NCBI GenBank assembly: GCA_020746105.1
Contig: CM036628.1
Coordinates: 8,731,191 to 8,795,190 of the forward strand
Length of the DNA stretch: 64,000 nt
Source of the DNA: Trogon surrucura
Taxonomy: Eukaryota; Chordata; Aves; Trogoniformes; Trogonidae
Reading direction: 5' to 3'
Positions 1-10,521 of the stretch are shown piece after piece. The position numbers and the translations under genes were made by a program. Under the pieces are notes generated by a model that ran no database searches, was not told where the DNA came from, and was given only the letters and a program-made list of their open reading frames with translations. Every line of letters starts with the position of its first letter. The first letter of the stretch is position 1.

Positions 1-280
1 CACATGCCACAGCGGTGCAAAGCGTATAAAATAAATGATCCTGCAGTGCCAGGGCTGGCGTTCGGGTTTAGGTCACAGGAGGTTTCCTCGCTGTTGGGCA
101 GAGCTGCCCAAGGGCTATGTCAGTGCTTGGCAGAGCAGTGACAGCCCTGGCCTCGGCCCCCAGGAAGGAAATGAGCCGCAGCGGGAAACAACCTTATCTC
201 CACAGCCTTAGGGTCAGGAGTGAGGCAGGTGCCGGGGTCCTTACTTGGGCCAAGGAGAGCGGGACAGCCGGGAGCCAGGC
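1..280. other. Upstream flank, no gene recognised
   Basis: Moderately GC-rich sequence before the CpG island. No recognisable exon, repeat family or regulatory motif was seen. It may be intergenic DNA upstream of ZBTB33. Confidence 0.4.
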
Positions 281-1460
281 AGGAACTGTCAAGGCCAAAG
301 CGAGGCCCGTGCGCTCGGCTCTCGCCTGCCCAAGGCCTCCGGTGGAGCAGGGCCGGCGAGCGGCCAGGTGCAGGGCTCCCCGCGGGGCCTTGGGCCTGTC
401 ACGGCCTTCGCCGCACACCAAGGGGCGGGAGACCGCGGGGAGGGGCGGGCAGCGGGGCCTCAGGCGACCTCCGAGGGCTCCTGGGAGCCCGCTACAGCGC
501 CACGGCGGCCGAGGCGCTCCCGGAGCTCCGGGGGGGAGGCTCCCGGCGGGCGACCGGGCCTGGGCAGCCCGCGGCGGGCAGGCACACGGAACGCCCCGAG
601 CGCTCCCGCCTGGGGCCCCGGCTTGAGGCGGCTGAGGAACGACTCCGCCCCGCGCAACCCGAGCGCGCCCGAAGGGTGCCGAGGCCGTTCGGGTCAGGGA
701 GCCGAAGGGTGCCGAGGCCGTTCGGGTCAGGGAGCCGAAGGGTGCCGAGGCCGTTCGGGTCAGCGAGCCGAAAGGTGCCGAGCGCGCTCGGGCGGCGAGC
801 GCGGCGGCCGCCGGCGAGGGCAGGGCGGCGCAGCGCCCCCTGGCGGCCGCGCAGCGGGGGCGGCGCCCCAGCCCGATCGGGAGGCGGCGGTCGGTGCCCG
901 TTGCGCGGGGCAGGCGGCGGGAGCGCAGGTAACGCGGGCCCCTCGCCTTCCCCGTCCGCCCCCCCAGCCCCCGCCGCCGGCAGGGCCCGGCTCCGCTCGC
1001 CTCGCCTCGCCCAGGAAGTGGCGGCGGCGGGCACGGCCTTTGGCTGCGCGAAGGTGGCGGCGGGGCGGCCCGGCAGCTCCGGGCCCGCCGCCTGTCAGCC
1101 CCGCGTCGCCCAGGCGGGGCCCCGCCCGCAGAGCCTCCCGCCGCCGTGCCCTCCCCGCGGCGGCGTCTGCGGCTCGGAACGGTCGCGTTCATGGTAAACT
1201 TGGCGGGGGGGCAGTGGGGCCGGCGGAGCGGGGGCCGCGGGGCAGAGCGGGCTGTGCCGCGGCTGCGGCCGGCGCTGGGAGCGGGCGGGCCCCGGCCCCT
1301 TGGCCGCGTCCTGCCCTTCCTGCGCGTGGAAGGGAAAAGTTGTGCGAGTGCAAGGAAGGGCTTACAGCGTGTAGCTCGCCCTTCGTCTGTTCTGATGTTG
1401 ATTTCTCGTTTGTTCTGGTGTTTTTCGGGGGGGCGTGGAGTGGGAAGTGCCGGTAGGTGA
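281..1460 (+). promoter_or_regulatory. ZBTB33: CpG island, probable ZBTB33 promoter and non-coding first exon
   Basis: The stretch is very rich in G+C and CpG by eye, and both strands carry long but meaningless open frames, as expected for GC-rich DNA. It lies just upstream of a coding exon that begins two bases after a splice acceptor, so at least one non-coding 5' exon must lie upstream, most simply here. Candidate donors are after 928 (GCAG|GTAACG), after 1193 (ATG|GTAAAC) and after 1456 (GTAG|GTGAGT). I cannot tell which is used. No TATA box stands out, which fits a CpG-island promoter. Confidence 0.7.
669..782. repeat. 33-bp minisatellite in the CpG island
   Basis: Tandem array with a 33-bp period. 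Copies start at 669, 702 and 735, with a partial diverged copy from 768 to 782. Copies 1 and 2 are identical by eye, and copy 3 has a G-to-C change near its end (CAGCGAG instead of CAGGGAG). Each unit holds several CpGs. The period is a multiple of three, so it also appears as an 11-residue repeat in the flanking open frames; I do not take that as coding evidence. Confidence 0.9.
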
Positions 1461-2065
1461 GTTAGTTTGATTTTACAGGTCTTTTCTTGTTGCCGTGCTG
1501 CCTCAGGATCTCGGTTTCAAACACACATAAAAAAAACCAAACCTTGCAATATATTGTACCCCTGTATTAGATGAGGAGGGGTAAAAAATTCTTTTCAGGG
1601 CGAGGAAGTGAAGTATCAATAGCATTTTCATTAACCTCACTTGGCTGGTAATGCACAGATTTTGTTGTCTGGCCCATAAATAATGTGGATGTTTTTGGGT
1701 TTTCTCGTAAGAATTTAAGGAATATTTTCACAATTAAGAATAAATCACTTTCTGAGTGCCCATATTCTTGTTTTTCAGATTTACCTTATTTGCTGCTGGA
1801 TCAGATAAGCAGTTGTTTCTGTGTTCCTCACCATGTAAGAATAGAGGATATGTTCCGAATTGCCACATGCCTTCTGTAGAAGGTGAAGGGACAAATAACA
1901 AGAAAAAGCAAATCTGTAGGGTGCTGTAGCTTATAAGCTTATGAATAATACGTCAGATTTGTTTTCTCAAAAGAAGGAAGATAAACAGTAAATGTGGGAG
2001 CGCTGTCAAGCAGTTAAAACCATAAGTCTGCATTTTTACTAACTTGATGCATTTTCTCTTTGTAG
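1461..2065 (+). other. ZBTB33: ZBTB33 5' intron
   Basis: AT-rich sequence between the CpG island and the coding exon. It ends in a pyrimidine-rich tract and the acceptor TTTGTAG at 2059-2065. No further exon or repeat was recognised. Confidence 0.6.
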
Positions 2066-2067
2066 GA

Positions 2068-4110
2068 ATGGAGGGGAAAAAACTGATTTCTGCAACAGAC
2101 ACACAGTATTCTAATGTGCTTCTTCAGTCTCTGAATGAACAACGTGGCCACGGACTTTTTTGTGACGTTACTGTCATCGTGGAGGACCGGAAATTTCGAG
2201 CTCACAGGAACGTCCTTTCAGCCTCAAGCACATATTTTCACCAGCTTTTCTCAGTGGCTGGGCAAGTGGTTGAACTGAGCTTTGTAAGAGCAGAAATTTT
2301 TGCAGAAATTCTTAACTATATTTATAGCTCCAAAATAATCAGTGTTCGGTCCGATTTACTTGATGAACTGATTAAATCAGGGCAACAGCTGGGCGTTAAA
2401 TTTATAGCTGATCTGGGTGTGCCTCCGTCGGAAGGAAAAAAGATGCCGAGCGAGGTCAAAGATGGTGCTTCAGAAGCTTCCACTTCTTGTCCAGTTCAAA
2501 AGGATGCTGAAACACAAGTACCTGTAATAAGGTCAGAAAGTCAAGAGGTAACGGATGGAATGCCTGTTATAACACAGTCATTCTCCTTACACGGCATAGA
2601 ATATGAGACCACAAAAATTACAGTGAGTGATTCAGACGATGAGGATGATGATGTAATTTTCTGCTCTGAGATTATTCCTCCAAAAGAATGTATTAAAGAT
2701 CCAAATGCTACGGCCCAGAACCAGCCTTCCCCAGGTCCAGCTGGCGTTTCTGACCAAAAATCGTGTGGCTCTGGGGGCTCTCCCCACTTGACGAGCACTG
2801 CAGGAGCTCAAAAGTTCACTTCATCCACCAGTCAGCTAAGCCCAAACCAAACACAATCAAGTGCCGAATCACTTGGCTCCGCAACGCCACAGCATTTGAC
2901 TCCCAGTATCATTGTCCTAAATAAGCCTCTGCTTAACTCATCGCTCGGTGCCAGTTCCTCGCATCCAACACACGTGACCCCTACAATTAATTTGCTTGAG
3001 GAGAAGCAGGAGCCATCTAATAAGGGCTCCTTAACTGAAGTGGAAACGACTGCTGTTGATGATGAAGTGGTTGTTGAAGATGATGTCGATATCATTAGCT
3101 CCTCTAGTCCTGGCTCAGTCAGCAGTAGCTCTTTGGTTCAGCAACCTTCTGTACCCAAGGCAGCAACCACTGAAGGGTCAGGTGTACAGAAAAAACAGGT
3201 TGTTAAATTTGCAGAAGCGCCATTTTCTAAACCTGGAGATTTTAAAATAAAGATCTCAGATGTCCTTACTGGAAACAACAAGGAATTCAGTTCAGGTATA
3301 GCATCAAAGCATGTGGCAGAGGGGCAGAAAATCATAACATTAGATACAGCAACTGAAATCGAAGGCTTATCCACGGGCTGTAAGGTTTATGCAAATATCG
3401 GTGAGGATACGTACGACATAGTCATTCCCGTAAAGGGTGATTCCGAGGAAGGCGAAGCCAAGGTTGATGAAGCGCCCAGAACATCTGGCGGCGATTCTCC
3501 GAACAGGAAACGCATGAAAGTAAAGCACGACGACCATTACGAGCTCTTAGTGGATGGGAGAGTCTACTACATCTGCATCGTGTGTAAGAGATCGTATGCG
3601 TGTCTGACGAGTTTACGGAGACATTTTAACGTGCACTCCTGGGAGAAGAAGTATCCGTGCCGATACTGTGACAAAGTTTTCCCCCTTGCAGAATACCGCA
3701 CAAAGCATGAAATTCACCACACCGGCGAGCGAAGGTACCAGTGCTTGACGTGTGGCAAAACTTTCATCAACTACCAAATTACAGCCTCCCACATAAGATC
3801 AGTTCATAGCCAAGACCCTTCTGGAGACACCAAGCTTTATCGATTGCACCCTTGCAGGTCTCTGCAGATCAGACAGTACGCGTACATTACTGATCACACA
3901 AGCAGTATACCCGTAATAAACGAGGGGGGAATTGTTTATCGTGTTGGCACAGGGAAGGATGGTGCTGAAGGAACAGCAGCATCGAACCCTCCAGCCAAAC
4001 AAATTACCTGGGATGACATTTTTGTTCCACAGGGAAATGAAGCAATTTTTAAACAGAATCCATCAGAGGGAAGTACTGAATTTGAGTTTGTAATACCGGA
4101 ATCTTACTGA
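2068..4110 (+). CDS. ZBTB33: Transcriptional regulator Kaiso (ZBTB33)
   Basis: Single-exon coding sequence of 680 aa (about 672 in human, from memory). ATG 2068 is chosen because the exon starts at 2066 just after an acceptor and the residues from there (MEGKKLISATD) match the Kaiso N-terminus; upstream in-frame codons lie in the intron. Residues about 10-118 are a BTB/POZ domain for dimerisation and co-repressor contact. An acidic run of Asp/Glu lies near 186-196. A basic, NLS-like stretch RKRMKVK starts at 480. Three C2H2 zinc fingers follow: C503/C506/H519/H523, C531/C534/H547/H551 and C559/C562/H575/H580, with the TGERRY linker between fingers 2 and 3 and the conserved C-terminal extension. 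The protein ends FEFVIPESY. Kaiso is a nuclear protein that binds methylated CpG pairs and the TCCTGCNA site, partners p120-catenin and recruits NCoR (family knowledge). The frame is intact with no key residue missing. Confidence 0.98.
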   Translation: MEGKKLISATDTQYSNVLLQSLNEQRGHGLFCDVTVIVEDRKFRAHRNVLSASSTYFHQLFSVAGQVVELSFVRAEIFAEILNYIYSSKIISVRSDLLDELIKSGQQLGVKFIADLGVPPSEGKKMPSEVKDGASEASTSCPVQKDAETQVPVIRSESQEVTDGMPVITQSFSLHGIEYETTKITVSDSDDEDDDVIFCSEIIPPKECIKDPNATAQNQPSPGPAGVSDQKSCGSGGSPHLTSTAGAQKFTSSTSQLSPNQTQSSAESLGSATPQHLTPSIIVLNKPLLNSSLGASSSHPTHVTPTINLLEEKQEPSNKGSLTEVETTAVDDEVVVEDDVDIISSSSPGSVSSSSLVQQPSVPKAATTEGSGVQKKQVVKFAEAPFSKPGDFKIKISDVLTGNNKEFSSGIASKHVAEGQKIITLDTATEIEGLSTGCKVYANIGEDTYDIVIPVKGDSEEGEAKVDEAPRTSGGDSPNRKRMKVKHDDHYELLVDGRVYYICIVCKRSYACLTSLRRHFNVHSWEKKYPCRYCDKVFPLAEYRTKHEIHHTGERRYQCLTCGKTFINYQITASHIRSVHSQDPSGDTKLYRLHPCRSLQIRQYAYITDHTSSIPVINEGGIVYRVGTGKDGAEGTAASNPPAKQITWDDIFVPQGNEAIFKQNPSEGSTEFEFVIPESY

Positions 4111-6930
4111 AAGGCATTAAATGCTGGAAAAAGGAATCGGTGCAAAAAAATATTGCAGGTGTTACAAATGAACTGTTAAAATTTCTGTAAAATCCTATGT
4201 TAAACTTGGTCTGCCAAGTCATCAAATGGTGGCACTTAGATGGATCATTAGTAACTGCAAGTGATTTGTGGAAGCGATTCATCTGAAAGTTTACTTGAAT
4301 AGAGAATAAGATATGTCCAAGGAACTGGCAGTGTTTTCTGGTATGTTAATTTTGATGAAAACTTGGGGATTTGTAGCTTGAAAAGGTACAATTTCTTCTA
4401 AAGTAATCAAGGTATTTCCTGTACCCATACTTATTATGTAAACGCTTTCTTTCATGTTAGCACTTCAGTGCTGAATTCTGTTTAGGCGTTATCCAAGAAA
4501 ACAGATTTTTCATCATCCATCTTGAATATGGAACCATTTAAAGAAAAAAAAAATCCCACGAGTCATAGTTATTTTTGTGAACAATGCATTACTGCAAGGG
4601 TCCAAAATAACTGATCCAGTAGTTCGGAGTAGTGTATTTTTGACCTAGCATCTTAGTTCTGCTTTCATAAGCACTATGAATCATCTGACTTCAGGCAAAT
4701 AGTCTTGCCAGCGAGAGACACTCGGTTAGGGCTAACTCGAACAAACTTCACTTATATTTGCCAGTGTGATGACCAGAGTATTCAGTGTCTGGACCATTGT
4801 ATTTTACTCTATTTGCAATGGAGGGGGCGAGGGGGAAACCCAAACCCACTCAGTAGTGAAGAAGCTTAGAACACTTAGGAAGGAGATAATTTTGCCTTTT
4901 CAAAGCCGGAGGAATAATGTTAGGTTTTCTTACCACTGGAAAAGATGCCAGTAGTTTGGAATAAAGTACTGTTGTTCCTGAAGAGCCTAAAAAGGAAGGG
5001 CTTCAGTCCGATTGTTTTATGTTTTTTTAGCTGAAAGCTTTTAAATTTACTTCTCAAAACTATGAAATAAGCAGTTTAGCACTGAGACTACTGATGATCT
5101 TGTATACCTATTGGGCTAGATCTTTAAGTGAAATAGGAATTTGGGTTTCCCCCCACCCTCCTCAGGATGTGGAAACAGGAGGACTAAACCAACAATCAAA
5201 AAATACGTTCAGTCCACCATAATCCAAAGCAGAATGTCATCTGTTTTCAGTTTCGGGTTTATTGTATTGACCTTTTCTCCCTGCAATTGGTACATGTTTA
5301 AGCACTTCAAGACAAATTAGCTCTCCAACCTGAACAGGAAGCATTAGATCTGAGAAAACGGCTGTTTACCAGAGTCATAGTTTAGCATTTCAGATTTAGT
5401 GACTTGTTGAATTTTTGTAAATGGTAATGTGAAAACTGCTCAAGTTCTAGAGGTGACTGAGAAAGATTGTCGTGAATAGTACTAGTGAGTAATTGTAACC
5501 TTGCATTGCTTAAATGACAGTTAAAGGGTTTTCTTTTCTTTTTCATATTATAATTAAGCATCTTGATCCTAGGACCTTCAAGGTTAAGGTTTTAGACATA
5601 CAGTACTCTAGACAGAAAGACGTTTAAATGGTAAATGGTTCAGATACAACCTGAATTATAAAAAAGGGTACCAGAAATCCATGTGAGTAACGATGGGAGA
5701 AAGAAGGATGTCATGCTCAGCACTTCTGTTTCGTAAGCGGTGCACTTGATATGCGTGATGATTTCCAGATCATCACTTTCCAGGGTTACAGGTTGGATTT
5801 TACCTGAGATGGCGTTTCAGCGGTCAGAGATAACCCTCGCAAGACAAACGTACCTGGCGCAGGCAGCTGCGGCGTAGCTGGCTTCACGCTAGATTGAGAG
5901 TTCCTGAACTTTCTGGCAAGATGACGACAACGTTAGTTTTGTCATTGACGCGACGCATCTGGAGTTAAGCGTACATCGCAAAGTGTACATTCACTAAGAA
6001 TTAAACGTAATGGCTATTGATACTTGCTGCTGATATATTTAAAACGTTAAATTAAACTGTGCCTACTAAAGGTCTCTTTTTGGAGGAAAACTGGAAAATT
6101 AGGGCTTTGTAACTATTTTTGCTAGAAGACTCGTGCTTGCATGTGTCTCAGGGTCTTCAGTTTTCCTTGGAAGTGATTTTTGATATCCAAAGTCCAGAGG
6201 TCATGTAAAGCGTTTTTTTTTTCATTTCACTTCCAGTATTTATGGGTTTGGAAACATGCTAAATCTGTTCTTCTGAAACTTTTTATGGGGCCATGAGCTT
6301 TTATATTTAGATTTCTGGCTATTGCACTTCTATTTGTGTTGTTTTGTTTGTTTTTGTAAACACTTAGTTTCCAGTTTAACTTAATGAAAAACCTTATGTA
6401 AATACTAAGAAATTGGCTTTGGGGTGATGGAAGAAAAAGATTGAATCTAAAAAAGAGCATTTATTTAAAAATTAAAAATTTCAAGAGAGTGTGGTAGCAA
6501 ACCTCACGGTCATTTATATGCATATAAAAACATTAACTGATCTGCTGCAAATAATGGTAACGGTGGCTGCATCCTCACTGTATGGTTTCTTTGGGGTTTC
6601 ATACCATAGCATTCCAGTACGTGACTTAAACAGATACTGAGATAACAATTGACTGCTTATTTATTTTGTACTGTTAAGGCATGCAGCTTATAAAGAGATG
6701 CAAAAGCTGACAACTATATACATTGAAGATTGAGTTCTACAGCTATTGCCTAGGAACAGTTCCATGTGAAACCATTTCTGCCAGGTCTGTAATGTATATA
6801 GTTGTACAGTCTTTCCTTAACATACTTTTTAAACTTGTGTTCTACTTTTCATTAATCAATACTTGATATTAGTTCTTAGAGCTTTCTATGGCAAAAATAA
6901 AAAAGTATAATTCTAAAGATGGGTGTAGCA
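4111..6930 (+). other. ZBTB33: ZBTB33 3' UTR (probable) with two candidate poly(A) signals
   Basis: AT-rich, gene-free sequence after the Kaiso stop. AATAAA occurs at 4960-4965, followed by a GT-rich stretch, and again at 6896-6901. Human ZBTB33 also has a long 3' UTR of roughly this size (from memory), so the distal site is the likelier end. No transposon was recognised. Confidence 0.55.
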
Positions 6931-9900
6931 TGTTTCTTAATGACAACTCAGCCTCTACAGTCTAACACGTTAGTTTACCAGCAGTTCTTTTCCAGGTCTT
7001 CGGGAACAGCAGGGAAGCCCCAGAGGGAAGATGGGGGGATGGAAGGTGTTTTTATTTGTGGCTTTGGGGTTTTCTGTGGTGTTTGGTTGGTTGTTGTTTT
7101 GAGCACTTTCCAAGAAAGCAAATTAGCTGAAAAATCCGTGTGTATTGTGAATGCTGGGATAGATGCTTAACTCTCAGAATACGCAGAGCTGCTGTGGAAC
7201 AGTCTGTCAAGTACTACCATTGTTGCAAATGAGCCAGAAATCAAGAAAAACACAGTGACCAGTGCCATGTGTTGCAGATAACTCATAGTTAGGGCTCCTC
7301 TTCTTACCAGGTTGCTGACTAGTTGTGATTTGAAAGAGTTAGACTGTTGGTGAACCGTGGCTAACGTGGAAAAGTTGGTTACATTATCTAGATATTTCAG
7401 GTAATGAATGCAATTTAATAAGTAACATTATCAAATGATGGTTTAGCTGCCTTTGTCTCCTTGGCATAGGGCTTCCACCTACTTCTTCTAACACGAAAGA
7501 GCAGCTGACACTATTAGGACAGAATTAGGCCCAAAGAAATGTAGGAAACATGGAAGTAAGTAAAGGAGACACTTAACAATGCACTGGCTGGCTGATTTGC
7601 GTCAGTGCTAAGCAAACAATCAGGAGAAATTACTTCAGAGTGACTGAAGTGAGGGCACCCTGTTACATGGGTAGAACTGCAGAATTATAAAGTATGGGGG
7701 CATCTGGGATTTTAAAAACGGAACTTAAAAAAAGATGCCTCTGGCTAAACCTTTGCAATACAGCACCACTGTCCAATGCAGTGAATAGTTTTGTTTTTAA
7801 TGTGATATTATACTGGAATTCCTCAACCAACATTAAAGATGCTTGTAAAACAGGAAAGTTGCTAGAGGGTCAAATGTACTTTGTAAATGTTTACAAAAGT
7901 CACACGATTTTATTTAACTTTGGTAAAGTAATAAAAGGGTACATATGAGTCACAATTTGACATTCTCGTAAGAAATGATGAATACAGTGCAGAGTGTTGC
8001 ATTTACATTAAACGTTTAGTTTCACTCGAGCGGAAGGAAATGGGAAATTCAACAGAAAATCCCACTGGTAATTTTTGAAATGCAAAACCGGACTTGTTCT
8101 TTAATAGTGAATTTAAAGCAGCAGTGTAATTTTTGCTTAAATACCCCTCAGAAAAAAACAAGAATTTGGATAACTTTCTAAGTTTAGCATTTGTCAACTC
8201 AAACCCAACGAGAATCATTTCCTAATTGTTTCTTTGCCACTAAGTTATGTTCCCCTCATGAGTTTCTTAGTCCCGCCCTGCAGTCTGGCCTTGTCCTTCT
8301 AGCCCTGTTGACAGGCACAAATGGCAGAGTATGTTTGTCAGAAGTGGGACAGGACTGTTAGCTTTAATTTAAAAGATGCAGCAATATCATGTTTTCTCAG
8401 ATTAATGTACCCTTCCGATTTGTGGGGACTTTTATCAGAAGTACTATTTTAAAATTGCCCAGGATCTCTTTATCGAGATTGAATTCAGGAAGATGATATA
8501 AAATGGATGATGGATACAAACAGTAGATACATATTTCTAGTACGCAAATTTATAGGAGCTGCACTTCAACGATGTATAGTGAAACAAAATGTCATCAAGA
8601 TATGTTCTGCATACGCTACTGCTTTAAAATCCCAGGAGTTCTATTCCTTTCTCCAGCTGTTCATTTTTCTTCATTACTCAAGAAAAGTTATGCTTACTTT
8701 TGGGTAAACAGTCACCCTTTAGCTTATTAATACACTGATTAGTATTTGACAGTGGAAATGATAAGGTTAACACATAGCCTAGCCTACAGGCTTTGCAGAT
8801 GCATAGGATAATAAAGTGTGGGTCTACTCTGAAAAGTGGCATCAGAGACTTCAGTGTTTCTGTTCCACATTGACAGTATTTCTTTACTATTTTTTTTAGA
8901 TTAAAAGTGGAGAGATGCCACAGTTCAAAATCTGGCTGGATTTCCCCACACCTTAGCATGCATTCCACTTTTAGATTCTGAAAGACAGATTTAGCTTTAA
9001 GGTACCTTTCTGCCTGCATCAGTTGAAAGTAAAGGTAGCCAACTGAGGATTAGGAGGAATGATCTGATGCCAAGGAAATTACATCTTCAGGAAATAAGGA
9101 ATAAAATGTCAATACCTTATTTTTTTCCCTGAAGGAAGCAGCTGAGAACGTTCAGGTTGAGCAACTCGGATCTGAACACTGTCATCTGAAATCACCTCCT
9201 GGAGTAGAACCACACTTTACAGGACACTGTGTCACGTAACAAAGCTGACCTTTTGTTATGCAGGATGCATGCAAAATCTGTTGGAATCTAGATCAATCAG
9301 CACAGTCATCAGCTGAAGATTAAATGAAAGTCACAACAATAATTGCAAATTCCTATCAGTTTCATCCTATATTACATGGTGTTGAATTTTATCCATGTGA
9401 GACTTACATCTTGGAGAAACACTAGTGGATATTCCTTACGTGCAGCCCATAATATAGCTACTAAAACAGTGCTTATTCAGGGTGCTGATTCAGTCCATTA
9501 AAAAAGTTACAAGTACAAGCTTAAAAAAAAATTCCCAACCAAATAGAAGGGGGAAAAAGATATTAATGTTTTCACTGCACTGTTTTCAGTGACTTGCGCA
9601 CAGTTCCTGATACTCTTTATAGGAATACATGGAAGATTTAGGCAGTACAACCACCCAAACTGTTTTGACTTGAGCATTGCTTACACAGAATTCAGAGAGA
9701 GACAACCCCGTTTCACCTTTTATCTTAAGAAGTATCCTGAACCAGCTTGTCTATTAAAGCTTTTCCCCTCAAAAAAAGCAGTATTCCAATTGTTTTGCTA
9801 GACATACGTGAAAATATTCTATGACATTACCTGTTTTCGTAAGCATAAGTTCAAGACACTGTTGTGGTTCCCCCCAAGATTTTTCCAGTGCATAGGCTGC

Positions 9901-10362
9901 AACCAACAAGTGACATAAACTGGGTTCTGTGGCCCTCAAAATCCCAGCAACTGGAGCCCCAAGGCCAAACAAGACAAGTGTCAAGTTGAGCTGTCTGAAA
10001 GCACCCTCACCTTAATCAGAAGGATACTGTCTGGCAATGAGCAATCTTGGCCACTCTTACTTTAAGCTTGGCACAAAACGCTTTATTAAAAACCAAGGAC
10101 TACGTGAACCTTGTGGTAAAATGAGACTGGGGTCACCCACTACTCAGCAACACTGCAAAACACCAGCAGTATGTCCCTTTCCTCATACTTCATTGTCAAA
10201 TCTTTGGAATAAGTCTCGCAAGAAAGAACGGTCCAATCTAATATTTGTATTTGCAATTATCTTCTGTATCTATCCTCCTGCTCCCTCACACAGTGAAATA
10301 TAAATATGAAATGTTCACAATTATTTCAATGGCAAATATTTTTTTCTTCTTTCCCATGTTGT
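6931..10362 (-). other. TMEM255A: Region between convergent ZBTB33 and TMEM255A, including TMEM255A 3' UTR
   Basis: No coding exon was recognised. On the minus strand, poly(A) hexamers (TTTATT on the plus strand) are at 10082-10087, about 280 nt past the TMEM255A stop, and at 7909-7914, about 2.4 kb past it. Either could end the transcript. The two genes are tail-to-tail and their 3' ends may come within 1 kb of each other if the distal sites are used. Confidence 0.45.
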
Positions 10363-10521
10363 TTATGGTGTATAAGGTGGTGGCTTTTCAAAAGGTGGAA
10401 AATACGGTGGTGAGTAACGAGGAGGCGCATTAGAGGACCACATGTAGCTGGGAGATGGCGAGACTGACTGGGGGTCATCGGAGAGGCCAGAAGGAGTGGA
10501 GGCTGGAAACACGCTGGAATG
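10363..10521 (-). CDS. TMEM255A: TMEM255A coding exon 9 (last)
   Basis: Starts after acceptor GCTCTGCAG and encodes [12 protein letters not shown]... to ...FEKPPPYTP, with the TAA stop at 10363-10365. It carries both PPxY motifs. Phase 0 start, 52 residues. Confidence 0.95.
   Translation of the reverse strand, partial: HSSVFPASTPSGLSDDPQSVSPSPSYMWSSNAPPRYSPPYFPPFEKPPPYTP

Noticed and set aside
117-1460. Long overlapping open frames on both strands at the left end (up to 403 codons)
   Set aside because: They lie in a CpG island where stop codons are rare, are rich in Arg/Gly/Pro/Ala, match no family I know, and include the 33-bp minisatellite as an 11-residue repeat.
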